NCBI RefSeq assembly: GCF_905171775.1
Contig: NC_053490.1
Span: forward strand, 153,022,469-153,086,468
Direction: 5' to 3'
Length of the DNA: 64,000 nt
DNA from: Rana temporaria
Lineage: Eukaryota; Chordata; Amphibia; Anura; Ranidae
Shown here: positions 52,627 to 62,409 of the stretch, in pieces
Layout: each line of letters starts with the position of its first letter
How positions within the stretch are numbered: the stretch's first letter is position 1
Notes under the pieces: model-generated
The model's database searches: none
What the model was told of the DNA's origin: nothing
What the model saw: the letters and a program-made list of their open reading frames with translations, nothing else
Position numbers and translations under genes: made by a program

Positions 52627-53220
52627 TTATCTATTGGAAATGAAACAATTAAGGTCAAACTCTACATTTAAACCAGCTGGCGAGGATACTTTAGTCTCAT
52701 ATATCCAATAAGACTCACGCCGACTCAATTGGCGGATGTAATGTCCCCCTCGCCAATGTTTTGTAACTTTTTCAATGCCCCAGAATTTTAACCCTTTGGG
52801 ATTCCTCTGGTGACACTGCCTAAAGTGTTTAGATACACTGTGACTCCTAATACCCCTTTTGATATTGCTGATATGTTCCCCCACTCTCACATGCAATGCC
52901 CGTGACGTGCGACCCACATACTGCAAGCCGCACTCACACTCAAGCATATAAACTACGCCGATAGTATCGCACGTAATTAATTGCTTGATGGGATACTCTA
53001 ACTGGGTCACATTAGAACAGAAAGACTTCTGTTTCTTAATATGCTGTTTGACATGCTTGCAGGTCGCACAGCGACCGCAAGCATAAAATCCAGATAGGAA
53101 GTCAAAAAGTTTTGGCTGTGCAACAACTGGCGGGTCAATTACACCAGGGGCTAGACTATCCCTCAGAGAGGGGGCTTTTCTATAGATGAATTGTGGCCGA
53201 TCCGGAAGGGCCGGACCCAA
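52627..53220 (-). CDS. PLE-2 GIY-YIG endonuclease domain
   Basis: This is the C-terminal part of the PLE polyprotein. A cysteine-rich linker FYACGRCATCKHV is followed by GVVYMLECECGLQYVGRTSR (the GIY-YIG core with its conserved downstream Arg), then HVRVGEHISNIKRG, the basic segment KHFRQCHQRN and the end GLNVEFDLN. It nicks target DNA for priming. It is one frame off from the RT frame, with the junction near 53200, so a single-base frameshift separates it from RT. The ATG at 53220 is not a native start. Confidence 0.88.
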   Translation of the reverse strand: MGPALPDRPQFIYRKAPSLRDSLAPGVIDPPVVAQPKLFDFLSGFYACGRCATCKHVKQHIKKQKSFCSNVTQLEYPIKQLITCDTIGVVYMLECECGLQYVGRTSRALHVRVGEHISNIKRGIRSHSVSKHFRQCHQRNPKGLKFWGIEKVTKHWRGGHYIRQLSRRESYWIYETKVSSPAGLNVEFDLNCFISNR

Positions 53221-55108
53221 AACAACAATCGCCCTTCAAGATGGGCCAGTGTTTGGCCACTATTTTTTCAAATTTCTTATACTGAATGTTATAGTCAAGC
53301 ACCATTTTGAAGTTAGATGGCTCCTTATCAGTAATGGGTGGTTTGTCAGCTACAATAACACTCCTCTCTAACAGCCTAACTTTTTCCATTTCTTGCATAA
53401 TCAAGGGGCGAGAGTAACCTTTAGACACAAATCGATTAGATAATTCCTGCGACTGGGCCAGATAATCCGACTCCAGGGTGCAATTCCTGCGGAGCCTCAC
53501 AAACTGACCTCGCGGGATATTGCATAGCCACAGACGATGGTGACAACTTGACAAAGGAATATATCCATTACGATCAACTGTTTTAAAATAATTTTTGGTT
53601 AAAAGCACATTATCTGACTTGAATATCTCAAGGTCAAGGAAGTTTATCTTATCATGGGAGACTGTCCAAGTTAAAACTATATTCTTGGTATTAGAATTCA
53701 GTTTATCCATAAATAATTGTAATGAGGGCAGGTCACCCTCCCAGACCATGATAAGGTCATCAATGTACCTACGGTAACACCGCAACTGGTGCGGTCTATC
53801 TTGGAAAACAACGTCACGCTCCCAGTGCGCCATAAAGAGATTGGCCACACTGGGAGCGAAACGGGCTCCCATAGCAACTCCACATTGCTGAAGAAAGAAT
53901 TCTTTATTAAACCAAAAATAATTTCTTAACAAACAAAATTTAAGGCAATCCAGCAAGAATTGCACATGATCGTAGCTAAGGTCGGAGGACTCTAACGCCC
54001 AACGAACCGAAGTCAAGGCTGCTTCGTGATCGATGATGGTATAGAGCGACCCTACATCTGCAGTCACAAGAATGGTATTGGGAGTGCAGGGGATAGTATC
54101 CAAAATCTGAATGATCTGTTTAGTATCCCTGAGGTAAGGAGGCAACCTACATACAAGGGGTTGTAGAAAAACATCAAGATATTGTCCCAGTCGGGAACTG
54201 ACGGAATCTATGCCGTTTACATTAGGGCGGCCAGGAGGCCTTTCAGCATCCTTATGTAATTTCGGTAGAAAGTAGATAATGGGAGTCCGGCAGTAAAAAG
54301 GATCTAAATAAGAGGCCTCCTTACTGTTCAGAACACCCTTACCCTTACCCACTTCCACCAAAGAATGCAGCTCATTTTTATACATCACCATAGGATCACC
54401 CCGCAATACAGAATAAGTACTACGTTCGCTCAAAAGTCTGCTCATCTCCTCGAAATAATAAGCCTTACTGAGCACAACAAGCCCCCCCCCCTTATCAGCG
54501 GGACGAATCACTATATCATTCCGTTTTTCTAGTGATAAAATTCCACGCTTAATACATTGAGAATCTTTCACTCTCTTGATGTTGAGACTTTCCAAATCTT
54601 TACACACCATATTGCGAAAGACATCAAGATGCCTAGTATCTGTATATTGTGGGTTAAAAGTAGAGCGGTTCCTAAGATTCGAATGACCCGGAGTAATCCC
54701 AGAGGAATTCCTCTCTATTGGATTAGACAAGAAATACTTTTTCATATTCAGAATTCTGGTGTACTTTTGTACATTGACATAAGTCTGAAATTTGTTCATA
54801 TTCCGGATCGGGGCAAATTTTAAGCCTCTATCTAAAACTCTAGTTTCATCATCGGTCAAAGGAACTCCGCTAAGGTTAAAAATTCCAGTAACTATCAGGA
54901 CCTTGGCCTTTTGGGCTCTTCTACCGCCTCTGACCCCTCTAGATTTTTTCTCTTTAGGGTGGATTTCCCCCTTGGGGTCTGACTTGGAGGAGGAGGACCG
55001 TTCTCCCCCCAATCCCCTATCCAAGGAGGTGGGTAAGGCGGAGGTCCCCTCCAAGGGGTCCTCCCCTGCCCTAAAAAATGCTGATTGGTAGGTGGAGGTC
55101 CTTCCCAA
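53180..55108 (-). CDS. PLE-2 reverse transcriptase
   Basis: The 642-residue frame carries IVIRPADKGGGLVVL, YFLPKLHKD, ILVTADVGSLYT, QQCGVAMGARFAPSVANLFM and the catalytic RRYIDDLIMVW near residue 446. INFLDLEIF and NGYIPLSSCHH follow, the order typical of Penelope-like RTs, which are related to telomerase RT. It ends by frameshift into the GIY-YIG frame. The Lys/Arg-rich N-terminus may be nuclear. The 5' boundary is near 55217, where the inverted copy begins. The RT frame is otherwise unbroken. Confidence 0.9.
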   Translation of the reverse strand: MGRTSTYQSAFFRAGEDPLEGTSALPTSLDRGLGGERSSSSKSDPKGEIHPKEKKSRGVRGGRRAQKAKVLIVTGIFNLSGVPLTDDETRVLDRGLKFAPIRNMNKFQTYVNVQKYTRILNMKKYFLSNPIERNSSGITPGHSNLRNRSTFNPQYTDTRHLDVFRNMVCKDLESLNIKRVKDSQCIKRGILSLEKRNDIVIRPADKGGGLVVLSKAYYFEEMSRLLSERSTYSVLRGDPMVMYKNELHSLVEVGKGKGVLNSKEASYLDPFYCRTPIIYFLPKLHKDAERPPGRPNVNGIDSVSSRLGQYLDVFLQPLVCRLPPYLRDTKQIIQILDTIPCTPNTILVTADVGSLYTIIDHEAALTSVRWALESSDLSYDHVQFLLDCLKFCLLRNYFWFNKEFFLQQCGVAMGARFAPSVANLFMAHWERDVVFQDRPHQLRCYRRYIDDLIMVWEGDLPSLQLFMDKLNSNTKNIVLTWTVSHDKINFLDLEIFKSDNVLLTKNYFKTVDRNGYIPLSSCHHRLWLCNIPRGQFVRLRRNCTLESDYLAQSQELSNRFVSKGYSRPLIMQEMEKVRLLERSVIVADKPPITDKEPSNFKMVLDYNIQYKKFEKIVAKHWPILKGDCCFGSGPSGSATIHL

Positions 55109-55217
55109 TAGTTCTGCAAAGGTGCATAGTAATTATAGGTGGGCAGAGGTGGGGCCCCCCCTGGGACGCCACCCCTCCCACCACCCTGTCCGTTCCCCCT
55201 GTTAGAGACTGTCCTCC

Positions 55218-55696
55218 AGGACTTCCTATCTGGATTTTATGCTTGCGGTCGCTGTGCGACCTGCAAGCATGTCAAACAGCATATTAAGAAACGGAAGTCT
55301 TTCTGTTCTAATGTGACCCAGTTAGAGTAACCCATCAAGCAATTAATTACGTGCGATACTATCGGCGTAGTTTATATGCTTGAGTGTGAGTGCGGCTTGC
55401 AGTATGTGGGTCGCATGTCACGGGCATTGCATGTGAGAGTGGGGGAACATATCAGCAATATCAAAAGGGGTATTAGGAGTCACAGTGTATCTAAACACTT
55501 TAGGCAGTGTCACCAGAGGAATCCCAAAGGGTTAAAATTCTGGGGCATTGAAAAAGTTACAAAACATTGGCGAGGGGGACATTACATCCGCCAATTGAGT
55601 CGGCGTGAGTCTTATTGGATATATGAGACTAAAGTATCCTCGCCAGCTGGTTTAAATGTAGAGTTTGACCTTAATTGTTTCATTTCCAATAGATAA
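55218..55696 (+). pseudogene. Inverted GIY-YIG copy of PLE-2
   Basis: The plus strand encodes the same residues as 52627-53097 in the opposite orientation: CGRCATCKHV, then GVVYMLECECGLQYVGRMSR and GLNVEFDLN. One stop after VTQLE (GAG-TAA, where the sister copy has TAT or similar) and a Met for Thr change break it. It starts abruptly at 'gacttcctatctgg', so it is a 5'-truncated inverted copy rather than an independent gene. Confidence 0.85.
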
Positions 55697-56877
55697 TCCC
55701 CCCTTTCTTATGTATCTGTATATTTTTTAATATTTTTAAATATTTTTAATTATATTTTGTATATATTATATTTTATATATATATATATATATTTTAATAT
55801 TATTAATATTTTTATTTTTAATATTCTTAACATTTATGTCCAGTATCTATCTGTTACACGTAGTGTTCCTTTTCGAGACCTTAATGGGTTAATATATAAG
55901 GATTTACATATGTGTTTTTGATGTATTTTATGCAATTTGGGTGTGCGATCGTGGCTGACGTCATTTATATTTTTTATGTAAGATTTCTTTTTAAAGGGGT
56001 CTTTTTTGCCTTTGAGGATCTCTATCCTTATTGCATATATATATAACTTTTGGTATTTAGGAGTCTGCCCTTTGATAGTATTCCGATCGAATGTGTTTCC
56101 TTTTTCCCATTATGATCGAATCTGTCACTTTTTTCCATCATGGTGCAGTTTGTGCCTTCCTTTGCTGACAGTCTTTGTTGTCTAATTAGGATTGATGGGA
56201 GGGCTTGATTACTAGTGGGTGTGTCATGGCAGCCACAGGCTTCTTATACCTAGACAGCGGGACGTTTGCATGCTGCCTTTTTTTCACCCCACGCTGATGA
56301 AGTCCCACTCATAGGGACGTAACGTCGTACGAGGGGAAGGGGCCACATGTGACGTCACCCGCGATCGCTGACCTACACTGAAACCCATGCTCTTATGGAT
56401 GTTTTATGCTGTTTCGCTGCACTCGTTTGAGAGTGCTTATACAGTGAGTGTATTCGTTTTTTATTCTTAAATAAATGTATTTTGGCTTCAGAGAGCACTA
56501 GATTTCCTCTCCTTTGTTTTTTATGCCCTGATTGCCATGTCCTGATCCTGAGTCTGACTGATATCGTGGTTCTACTGCTGCATTGCTTGCTGTCCTCTGA
56601 GAACAGGTGGTTCTCTGATTATGCTTTGTGACCTATTGCAGGTCGAAGTTGTAAGGTGAGAGGCCATTCCTGCTATTTGGTGGAGGTTCCTTCTGGATAT
56701 CACCCTTTGGATTTTTGCACTATTATATTCCGATTTGGATCATCTTTTTGCACTTGAGCACTTTATATGGACTCTATTATATAATTTTTAATTATATATC
56801 ATATACCATATGTTTTAACTTTCTGTATGGATAGTTTAAAATTGTTTGTTTTGCGCTGCACTATTATTATTTTATGT
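55697..56877 (+). repeat. Inverted PLE-2 tail, right arm
   Basis: The reverse complement of 46941-47957 joined to 52448-52626, almost base for base. It supplies the empty-site sequence for Harbinger-2 at about 55853-55871. It lacks the last 95 bp present at 46844-46940. Confidence 0.9.
56294..56323 (+). ncRNA. Hammerhead-like motif in PLE-2 tail, right arm
   Basis: CTGATGA (56294-56300), A, GTCCC (56302-56306), loop ACTCATA, GGGAC (56314-56318), then GTAACGTC. Same architecture and same GTAA change as the left arm, with one loop difference (A/G). Confidence 0.4.
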
Positions 56878-56892
56878 CCATGTGTACGCTCC

Positions 56893-57610
56893 ATCGGAAA
56901 AACTTTTCGGTTTTTATTGGACAAGTGTTCGCTCTGCAAACAGACAAACTTTTCGGCAACAAAAGTCCTACATCGGCTAAACCTATCGGACTTTAGTACT
57001 AAGTACAAACATGCATGCGCAGAAGCAAGGACCAGCCGGAAGCGTTCTGTCTTGTAAAACTAGCGTTCGTAATGGAGATAGCACATTCGTGACGCGGCAA
57101 GTTATGAAATATCAAAATGCAGCGCACATTCTCTTCTTCTTTATAATGGGATAATAATAACGCTGCTTTGCTGGTGATACTGACGGAGTAATAACAAACG
57201 TCGTTCCTAAGGATTTGTGTTCTAGTGAGATCAATAAAATATATTTATTTATTTATCTGGGGGTCAAGTTAGCCCAACCCCATTATCCCCTAGTTGTTTT
57301 TATGCTCAAAGCACCAAAGCTATTTGTGTCCCTTAATTTTAGAAATGTACCTGCCTTCTCCCAAACTGTCATTAGAAGTTAAACGCATAAGCAAATAATT
57401 TTGCTAATATTTATTTATTTTTAATAATAAGCACAAGAATTACATATTAAAATTAAGAGGAATGCAGCAATAGATCAACTGGTGGAATTGGTGAAGCCTC
57501 TGTACCCAAGGGCAGACATCAATAATGTGAAGAGAAAAATTGGGAACCTGAGGAGTACATACAATAGTAGACATATTCTCTGTCATCCAAATTCTAAATT
57601 TGAAAAAAAA
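56893..57610 (+). pseudogene. Harbinger relic with MADF fragment
   Basis: The piece continues the element begun at 46649. At 57056-57096 'aaaactagcgttcgtaatgg' matches the inverse of 9490-9530 in Harbinger-1. The frame at about 57445-57575 reads RNAAIDQLVELVKPLYPRAD and NNVKRKIGNLRSTYN, a MADF domain fragment (compare DQLEVKIGTLRGTYR). It breaks off at the next PLE. The gene would run plus, away from the left terminus. Confidence 0.65.
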
Positions 57611-57918
57611 AGTGCAAATGATACTCAAAAAAAAAAGAGAACTCTGCGCTTAACCTAATATAAAGTGAAGGTGAAAATTGACGAATAATGTAAAAATTAT
57701 ATTATAATATACTAAGTAAAATTAATCAAACAAAAATGGTGCTGATGCTCATGAAAGCCTAAATACTTAAAGCCCAAGGAAACATATAAATTATAAACAA
57801 GCGTGCAACCAAAAAATTAAATACTTAAGTGAAATGAACTGACTCAGTAATGATTGTGCATAAACAATGCACAAATAAACCAGTGAATGAAAACAAATGT
57901 TACCAAAGTAACTGTGTA

Positions 57919-58913
57919 TTAACCACTTAAGGATTGCCTAACACCGATATACGTCGGCAGAATGGCACGGCTGGGCCCAATCACGTACCTGTACGTGATT
58001 GTTAAATGCCCAGCCGTGGGTCGCGGGCACGCGCCCGCGACCCGGTAAGAAGCTCCGTGACCGCGGTCGCGGGACCCGCGGACCTGATCGCCACCGGAGT
58101 CCCGTGTTAGGTCCTCGGAGCTGAAGAACCGGAAGAGGTGTGTGTAAACACACCTTCCCTGTTCTTCGTTGTGGCGCTGTCATTGATCATCTGTTCCCTT
58201 ATATAGGGAAAGGCGATCAATGACGTCACACATCCAGCCCCGCCCCCCTACAGTTAGAAACACATATGAGGTCACACTTAACCCCTTCAGCGCCCCCCTA
58301 GTGGTTAACTCCCAAACTGCAATTGTCATTTTCACAGTAAACAATGCATTTTTATAGCATTTTTTTGCTGTGAAAATGACAATGGTCCCAAAAATGTGTC
58401 AAAATTGTCCGATGTGTCCGCCATAATGTCACAGTCATAAAAAAAATCGCTGATCGACGGCATTAGTAGTAAAACATTTTGTTTATAAAAAATGCAATAA
58501 AACAATCCCCTATTTTGTAAACACTTTAAATTTGGCGCAAACCAATCGATAAATGCTTATTGCGATTTTTTTTACCAAAGATAGGTAGAAGAATACGTAT
58601 CGGCCTAAACTGAGGAAAAAATATGTTTTTTTATATATTTTTGGGGGATATTTATTATAGCAAAAAGTTAAAAATATTGCATTTTTTTCAAAATTGTCGC
58701 TCTATTTTTGCTTATAGCGCAAAAAATTAAAACCAAAGAGGTGATCAAATACCACTAAAAGAACGCTCTATTTGTAGGAAAAAAAGCATGCCAATTTTGT
58801 TTGGGAGCCATGTCGCACGACCGCGCAATTGTCAGTTAAAGCGACGCAGTACCGAATCGCAAAAAGGGGCCTGGTCCTTTACCTGCATTTTGGTCCGGGT
58901 CTTAAGTGGTTAA
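57919..58913 (+). mobile_element. TTAACCACTT MITE, complete copy (copy e)
   Basis: TTAA/CCACTTAAGG at the left and CTTAAGTGG/TTAA at the right give a 4-bp TTAA target duplication and 9-bp inverted ends. It is 995 bp, inserted in the PLE-3 tail. The interior has 'acgtcggcagaatggcac', GC-rich palindromes and the 'gcgcaattgtc' region. No ORF. This is the best reference copy in the window. Confidence 0.9.
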
Positions 58914-59554
58914 ATAACCACTGTGTGAGAAAACAGAAACAAAGTCCCAAACATAAAATGAGGAAATTGCTAGCAATAGGACACTTCTAGGGATTAATCC
59001 AATAATCACTGTAATATTCAATGGAATATCTAGAAGAAGCCTTGATCTTATTTTCAGCCAAAAGAGTGTGATATTACTGCCGCTTACCGGACTGAAACGA
59101 TCTCAGATTATAGAGATCTATAGAGAGTGTGCATCAGCCTGCCGGCCATGATAACAGACCACCTTGATCAGGGAGGGATGCTTCCGTCTTGATAGATGAG
59201 GAAAGCACCTTCAGCTGTTCTTCAGACCGGATCTCACAGGAAAAACAGGCAGAATCCACTCGGCTTTACCAGGCACTGGATCTGAGAATAGTAACTCATA
59301 GTAACTCAGCAGGAAAAAAACAATAGAGTCTTCGTAGTGAAGTATGTCCAAAAAAAAGAGGTTTATTTTATAAAAAAACACAATCAAGTGTCACAGCAAC
59401 CGAAAACATAAATTCCACAGCAGGTGTCCACAGCAAAATAATATAAAAAATATATAAAAATGCAGCACAACGTTAAAAAATTTTTTTCTGTAAATCAGCC
59501 AAAGATCAAACCTAAAGGCTAAATGTTATGAGCGTGATGGCGTTAGAAATAATG

Positions 59555-59605
59555 CTCCACCCGACGTGTTTCCCCAAAAATGGCTTCAACTGGGAACGGA
59601 GGCTA
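59555..59605 (-). ncRNA. Hammerhead-like 3' half in PLE-3 tail
   Basis: The minus strand reads GTTGAAGCC, loop ATTTTT, GG-GGAAAC-ACGTCGGG. The GAAAC and GTC parts are canonical, whereas the CTGATGA box is degenerate. Weak on its own. Confidence 0.3.
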
Positions 59606-59962
59606 ACTTCCCACGCCAGCACATCACACTTATATACTTAATAGGCAGCCAGGACATTGGAAGTGACATTATCCAATCTCACCACCGGATAGATTGGATC
59701 AAAGAAGATGAATAGATCCATCAGGAATACATCTCATATATCCTTCAGCAAAATAAATACATATATGTAAGAAACCCCCCCTTTATAAGGAAGGAAGACT
59801 TCTTCCACATACTCACATACAAATATATAAGAAAGGACAACAAATATGTACTAAGATGATCCACACAATATAAAAATATCATTTAAAATTATTTAAAAGT
59901 ATGCCAATGAAGCATACCAGAAATTATAAATACAAAAATATATTTGAATGAGCAAATACACA

Positions 59963-60631
59963 TTAAAAATCTAGAAGGAGTATAGAAAATCTGGGATGAT
60001 TACCTATTATCAATAAAACAATTAATAAATTAATATCCCACTCCACATTTAAGCCATATGGCTTGTAACAATGGAGGTCATATATCCATCGAGTTTCATG
60101 ATGGGATATATGTCTTACCAAATTATCTCCCCTCCAATGTGGAGTGTATTTTTCTATGGCCAGTACTTTAAGTAAAGAGGGGTGATGTGTACGAAAGTGT
60201 CTTGATACGCTGTGTTCAATAAAACCTCTTTTTATGTTCCCTAGATGTTCCCCTATTCGTACATTTAAAGCTCTTTTTGTTCTGCCAACGTACTGTAACC
60301 CGCAAGGGCAAATTAGAAGATAGATCACTCCTATAGTTCCACAAGTAATAAAATCTTTCATTTTATAGGACCTAGATGTAACATGTGAACTAAAGGTGGA
60401 CGTTCTCATGGTTTGAGAGGTTTTGCAGACTTTACACTTCTTACATGGGAAATATCCCTTTAAATTCCCAAACATTCTAATCCTAGGAGGTATATCAATT
60501 GCACTGGGTGCTAATTTATCTTTCAAGGTAGATGTTCTCCTATAAACAATATTAGGCTTGGCAGGTAGGAGTGATCCCAATACCCCATCCCCTTTAAGGA
60601 CATTCCAGTGTTTCCTCATAGTTTTATTCAC
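59963..60631 (-). CDS. PLE-3 GIY-YIG endonuclease domain
   Basis: The frame has the cysteine-rich linker FPCKKCKVCKTS, then CGTIGVIYLLICPCGLQYVGRTKR (GIY-YIG core), LNVRIGEHLGNIKRG, HFRTHHPSLLKVLAIEKYTPHW and the terminal GLNVEWDIN. It is clearly homologous to PLE-2 but well diverged. Together with the RT piece at 60725-61162, which lies across a stop and frameshift, it would have formed one polyprotein that nicks target DNA and primes reverse transcription. The ATG at 60631 is internal. Confidence 0.85.
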   Translation of the reverse strand: MNKTMRKHWNVLKGDGVLGSLLPAKPNIVYRRTSTLKDKLAPSAIDIPPRIRMFGNLKGYFPCKKCKVCKTSQTMRTSTFSSHVTSRSYKMKDFITCGTIGVIYLLICPCGLQYVGRTKRALNVRIGEHLGNIKRGFIEHSVSRHFRTHHPSLLKVLAIEKYTPHWRGDNLVRHISHHETRWIYDLHCYKPYGLNVEWDINLLIVLLIIGNHPRFSILLLDF

Positions 60632-60724
60632 CCACCAATGATGGGATGAGAAAGTGGTAATAAATGCCCACTCAAAGTTTCTATTGTCATTTATGTTTTT
60701 GACTTTGTGTTTCAGAAGTGTTTC

Positions 60725-61162
60725 TCATTCAATGTTAGTAATTCTAGCAAGGTCACTCTCAGGAGTGTCATGATTATATCCTTTATCTAAAAAACAATGT
60801 TTTAGAACATTTGCTTGTTCTTTGAAATCTTCTATACGTGAGCAGTTTCTTCTTATCCTCTGGAACTGTCCCTTGGGTATCGCTTCTAACCACTTAGGAT
60901 GATGACAGCTTCCTATTGGTATGTACCCATTTCTGTTGGTTGTTTTGAAGAAGGTTTTAGTAATTAACTTTCCCCCCTCCTTCATAATTGCCAGATCCAG
61001 AAAATTGACAGAGGCAATGTCTGCTTCATAGGTGAACCTAATCCCCCATTGGATATCATTAACCATGTCCATGAAGGTTTTGAGAGACTCGACATCACCT
61101 TTCCAGAGAAAAAAGGCATCATCAATGAATCTTCGCCAATATAGTAAACGGGACATCTCCAT
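60725..61162 (-). pseudogene. PLE-3 reverse transcriptase C-terminal fragment
   Basis: It starts at the catalytic segment YWRRFIDDAFFLWKGD and continues VNFLDLAIM, NGYIPIGSCHHPKW and QFQRIRRNCSRIEDF, matching PLE-2 RT. Everything upstream of the FIDD box is missing because of 5' truncation, and it ends at a stop before the GIY-YIG frame. Nonfunctional. Confidence 0.85.
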
Positions 61163-61174
61163 GACAAAATATGG

Positions 61175-61410
61175 CAGGTAGTGAAGGGGTTAACCACTAG
61201 GTGGCGCTGTAGGGGTTAAGTGTGTCCTAGTGAGTGATTCTTACTATAGGGGGGATGGGCTGTGTGTGACAAGTCAGTGATCACCGCTTCCGATTACAGG
61301 AAGCAGTGATCATTGTCATTGTCACTAGGCAGAGCGGGGAGATGCTTGTTTATATCAGCATCTCCCCATTCTAGTGCAAATTATAGGAAGCGCTGTTCTA
61401 ACTCACCGTG
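61175..61410 (+). mobile_element. TTAACCACTT-family MITE fragment (copy f)
   Basis: 'ggggttaaccactaggtggcgctgtaggggttaag' and the hairpin-rich stretch to 61400 match the interior of copy a (1290-1500) and the 'ccttcagcgccccctagtgg' region of copies c and e. Both true ends are lost. Confidence 0.5.
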
Positions 61411-61424
61411 AGACTATCGCGTTA

Positions 61425-62400
61425 AACATGGTAGAATGGTAGAACTCAGTATTCATCATGACACCTCCATCCGAGTGGCACCCATTCTCCCCCACATCCA
61501 CGTACAGGAATTCATAGTTGGCAGACACAACGGCAAGCAGAACTATGCTGCAAAAGCCTTTACAAATTGGCAAACTGGGCCGCCACATCCTGCCATTGCT
61601 GGGGGTTGGAAGAAAGCTGTGGAATCAAACAAATAAAAATGTATTACTACTTGAGCACATACAATTGAAAGCATATTTGACACATACATTCTTGGGCAAC
61701 ATAAAACTAGAAAATTTAAATGAGTATTCCCACTAAAAAGGGTATGTTCTACTTATATGCTTCCTTGCCCCCTCTGGTGGCACATTCTAAAAATGTTAGG
61801 GGGGTGAGGTTAAATGGGTAGAGGTTTTGGACAGGTAACCCTCTCCACTTCCATAAGAGCTAAATGCAGAAAAATGAAGGTTAATTTTGCAAGCCCCTCT
61901 GTCTTTTCAAGATAGGCAGCCCAGTGGGCAGATAAGAAGTGCCATAATACAAAAGGAAACATACACAATGTCCAAATATAAGCACATTTTGAGATACATA
62001 ACTTACCATTAACATAATAGGAGACCAGAAATTAATAGTGTACTACATGCACTAAATGCTTTGGAGAATTCATGCAAAAATCTTACCACAACAAAAAAGG
62101 TATGCTGTGTATGTTAGTTGTATCGGTTGACGCAGTATTTTGGGGAGGGAGGGTTACAAAAGAGTTTGATCACCCCGAAAAAAAGTCTCTTGCACTTTGC
62201 ATGAATTTGAGGACAATACGATTGTGACACAATTTAGGGGGTGTTTAGGATAAACATAAAAATTAGGCATCCAAAAAACATGGTTAAGTTAATATGCTAG
62301 ATGTGTATGGGCCCAGGGTAGCATGCTGGGGAGGTTAGTGAAGGCAAATATGCATGTAGGCCAAGAAAAAGCTTACAGCATGCATGAAGACAAAGAAGAC
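61425..62400 (-). pseudogene. Harbinger transposase relic, exon 2 and intron
   Basis: The minus strand gives KGFCSIVLLAVVSANYEFLYVDVG and SDGGVMMNTEFY, homologous to KGFNSIVLMAVVSAQYEFLF and SDGGAFRQTEF of Harbinger-1 exon 2. The QQWQDVAAQF segment lies just upstream, followed by a deletion. The sequence to about 62390 corresponds to the Harbinger-1 intron: 'ggcctacatgcatatttgcc' and 'cctccccagcatgcta' match 3449-3495. It could be the other end of the relic begun at 46649. Confidence 0.7.
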
Positions 62401-62409
62401 TAACTTCTA

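Larger units (their letters stand above)
46844..56877 (-). mobile_element. Penelope-like element with inverted arms (PLE-2)
   Basis: A 15-bp target duplication CCATGTGTACGCTCC (46829-46843 and 56878-56892) flanks it. The minus-strand copy carries RT and GIY-YIG coding and a long 3' tail. An inverted partial copy (55218-56877, plus strand) sits upstream of its 5' end, giving arms of about 1.66 kb. Partial inverted copies and pseudo-terminal repeats are characteristic of PLE insertions. The left arm is split by Harbinger-2. The arms are nearly identical, so the insertion is recent. Confidence 0.9.
57620..61165 (-). mobile_element. Penelope-like element, 5'-truncated (PLE-3)
   Basis: From the RT C-terminal part (61162) through GIY-YIG to a long AT-rich 3' tail ending near 57620. 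The tail is interrupted by the TTAA MITE at 57919-58913. The family differs from PLE-2. The exact 3' end and TSD were not resolved. Confidence 0.75.
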
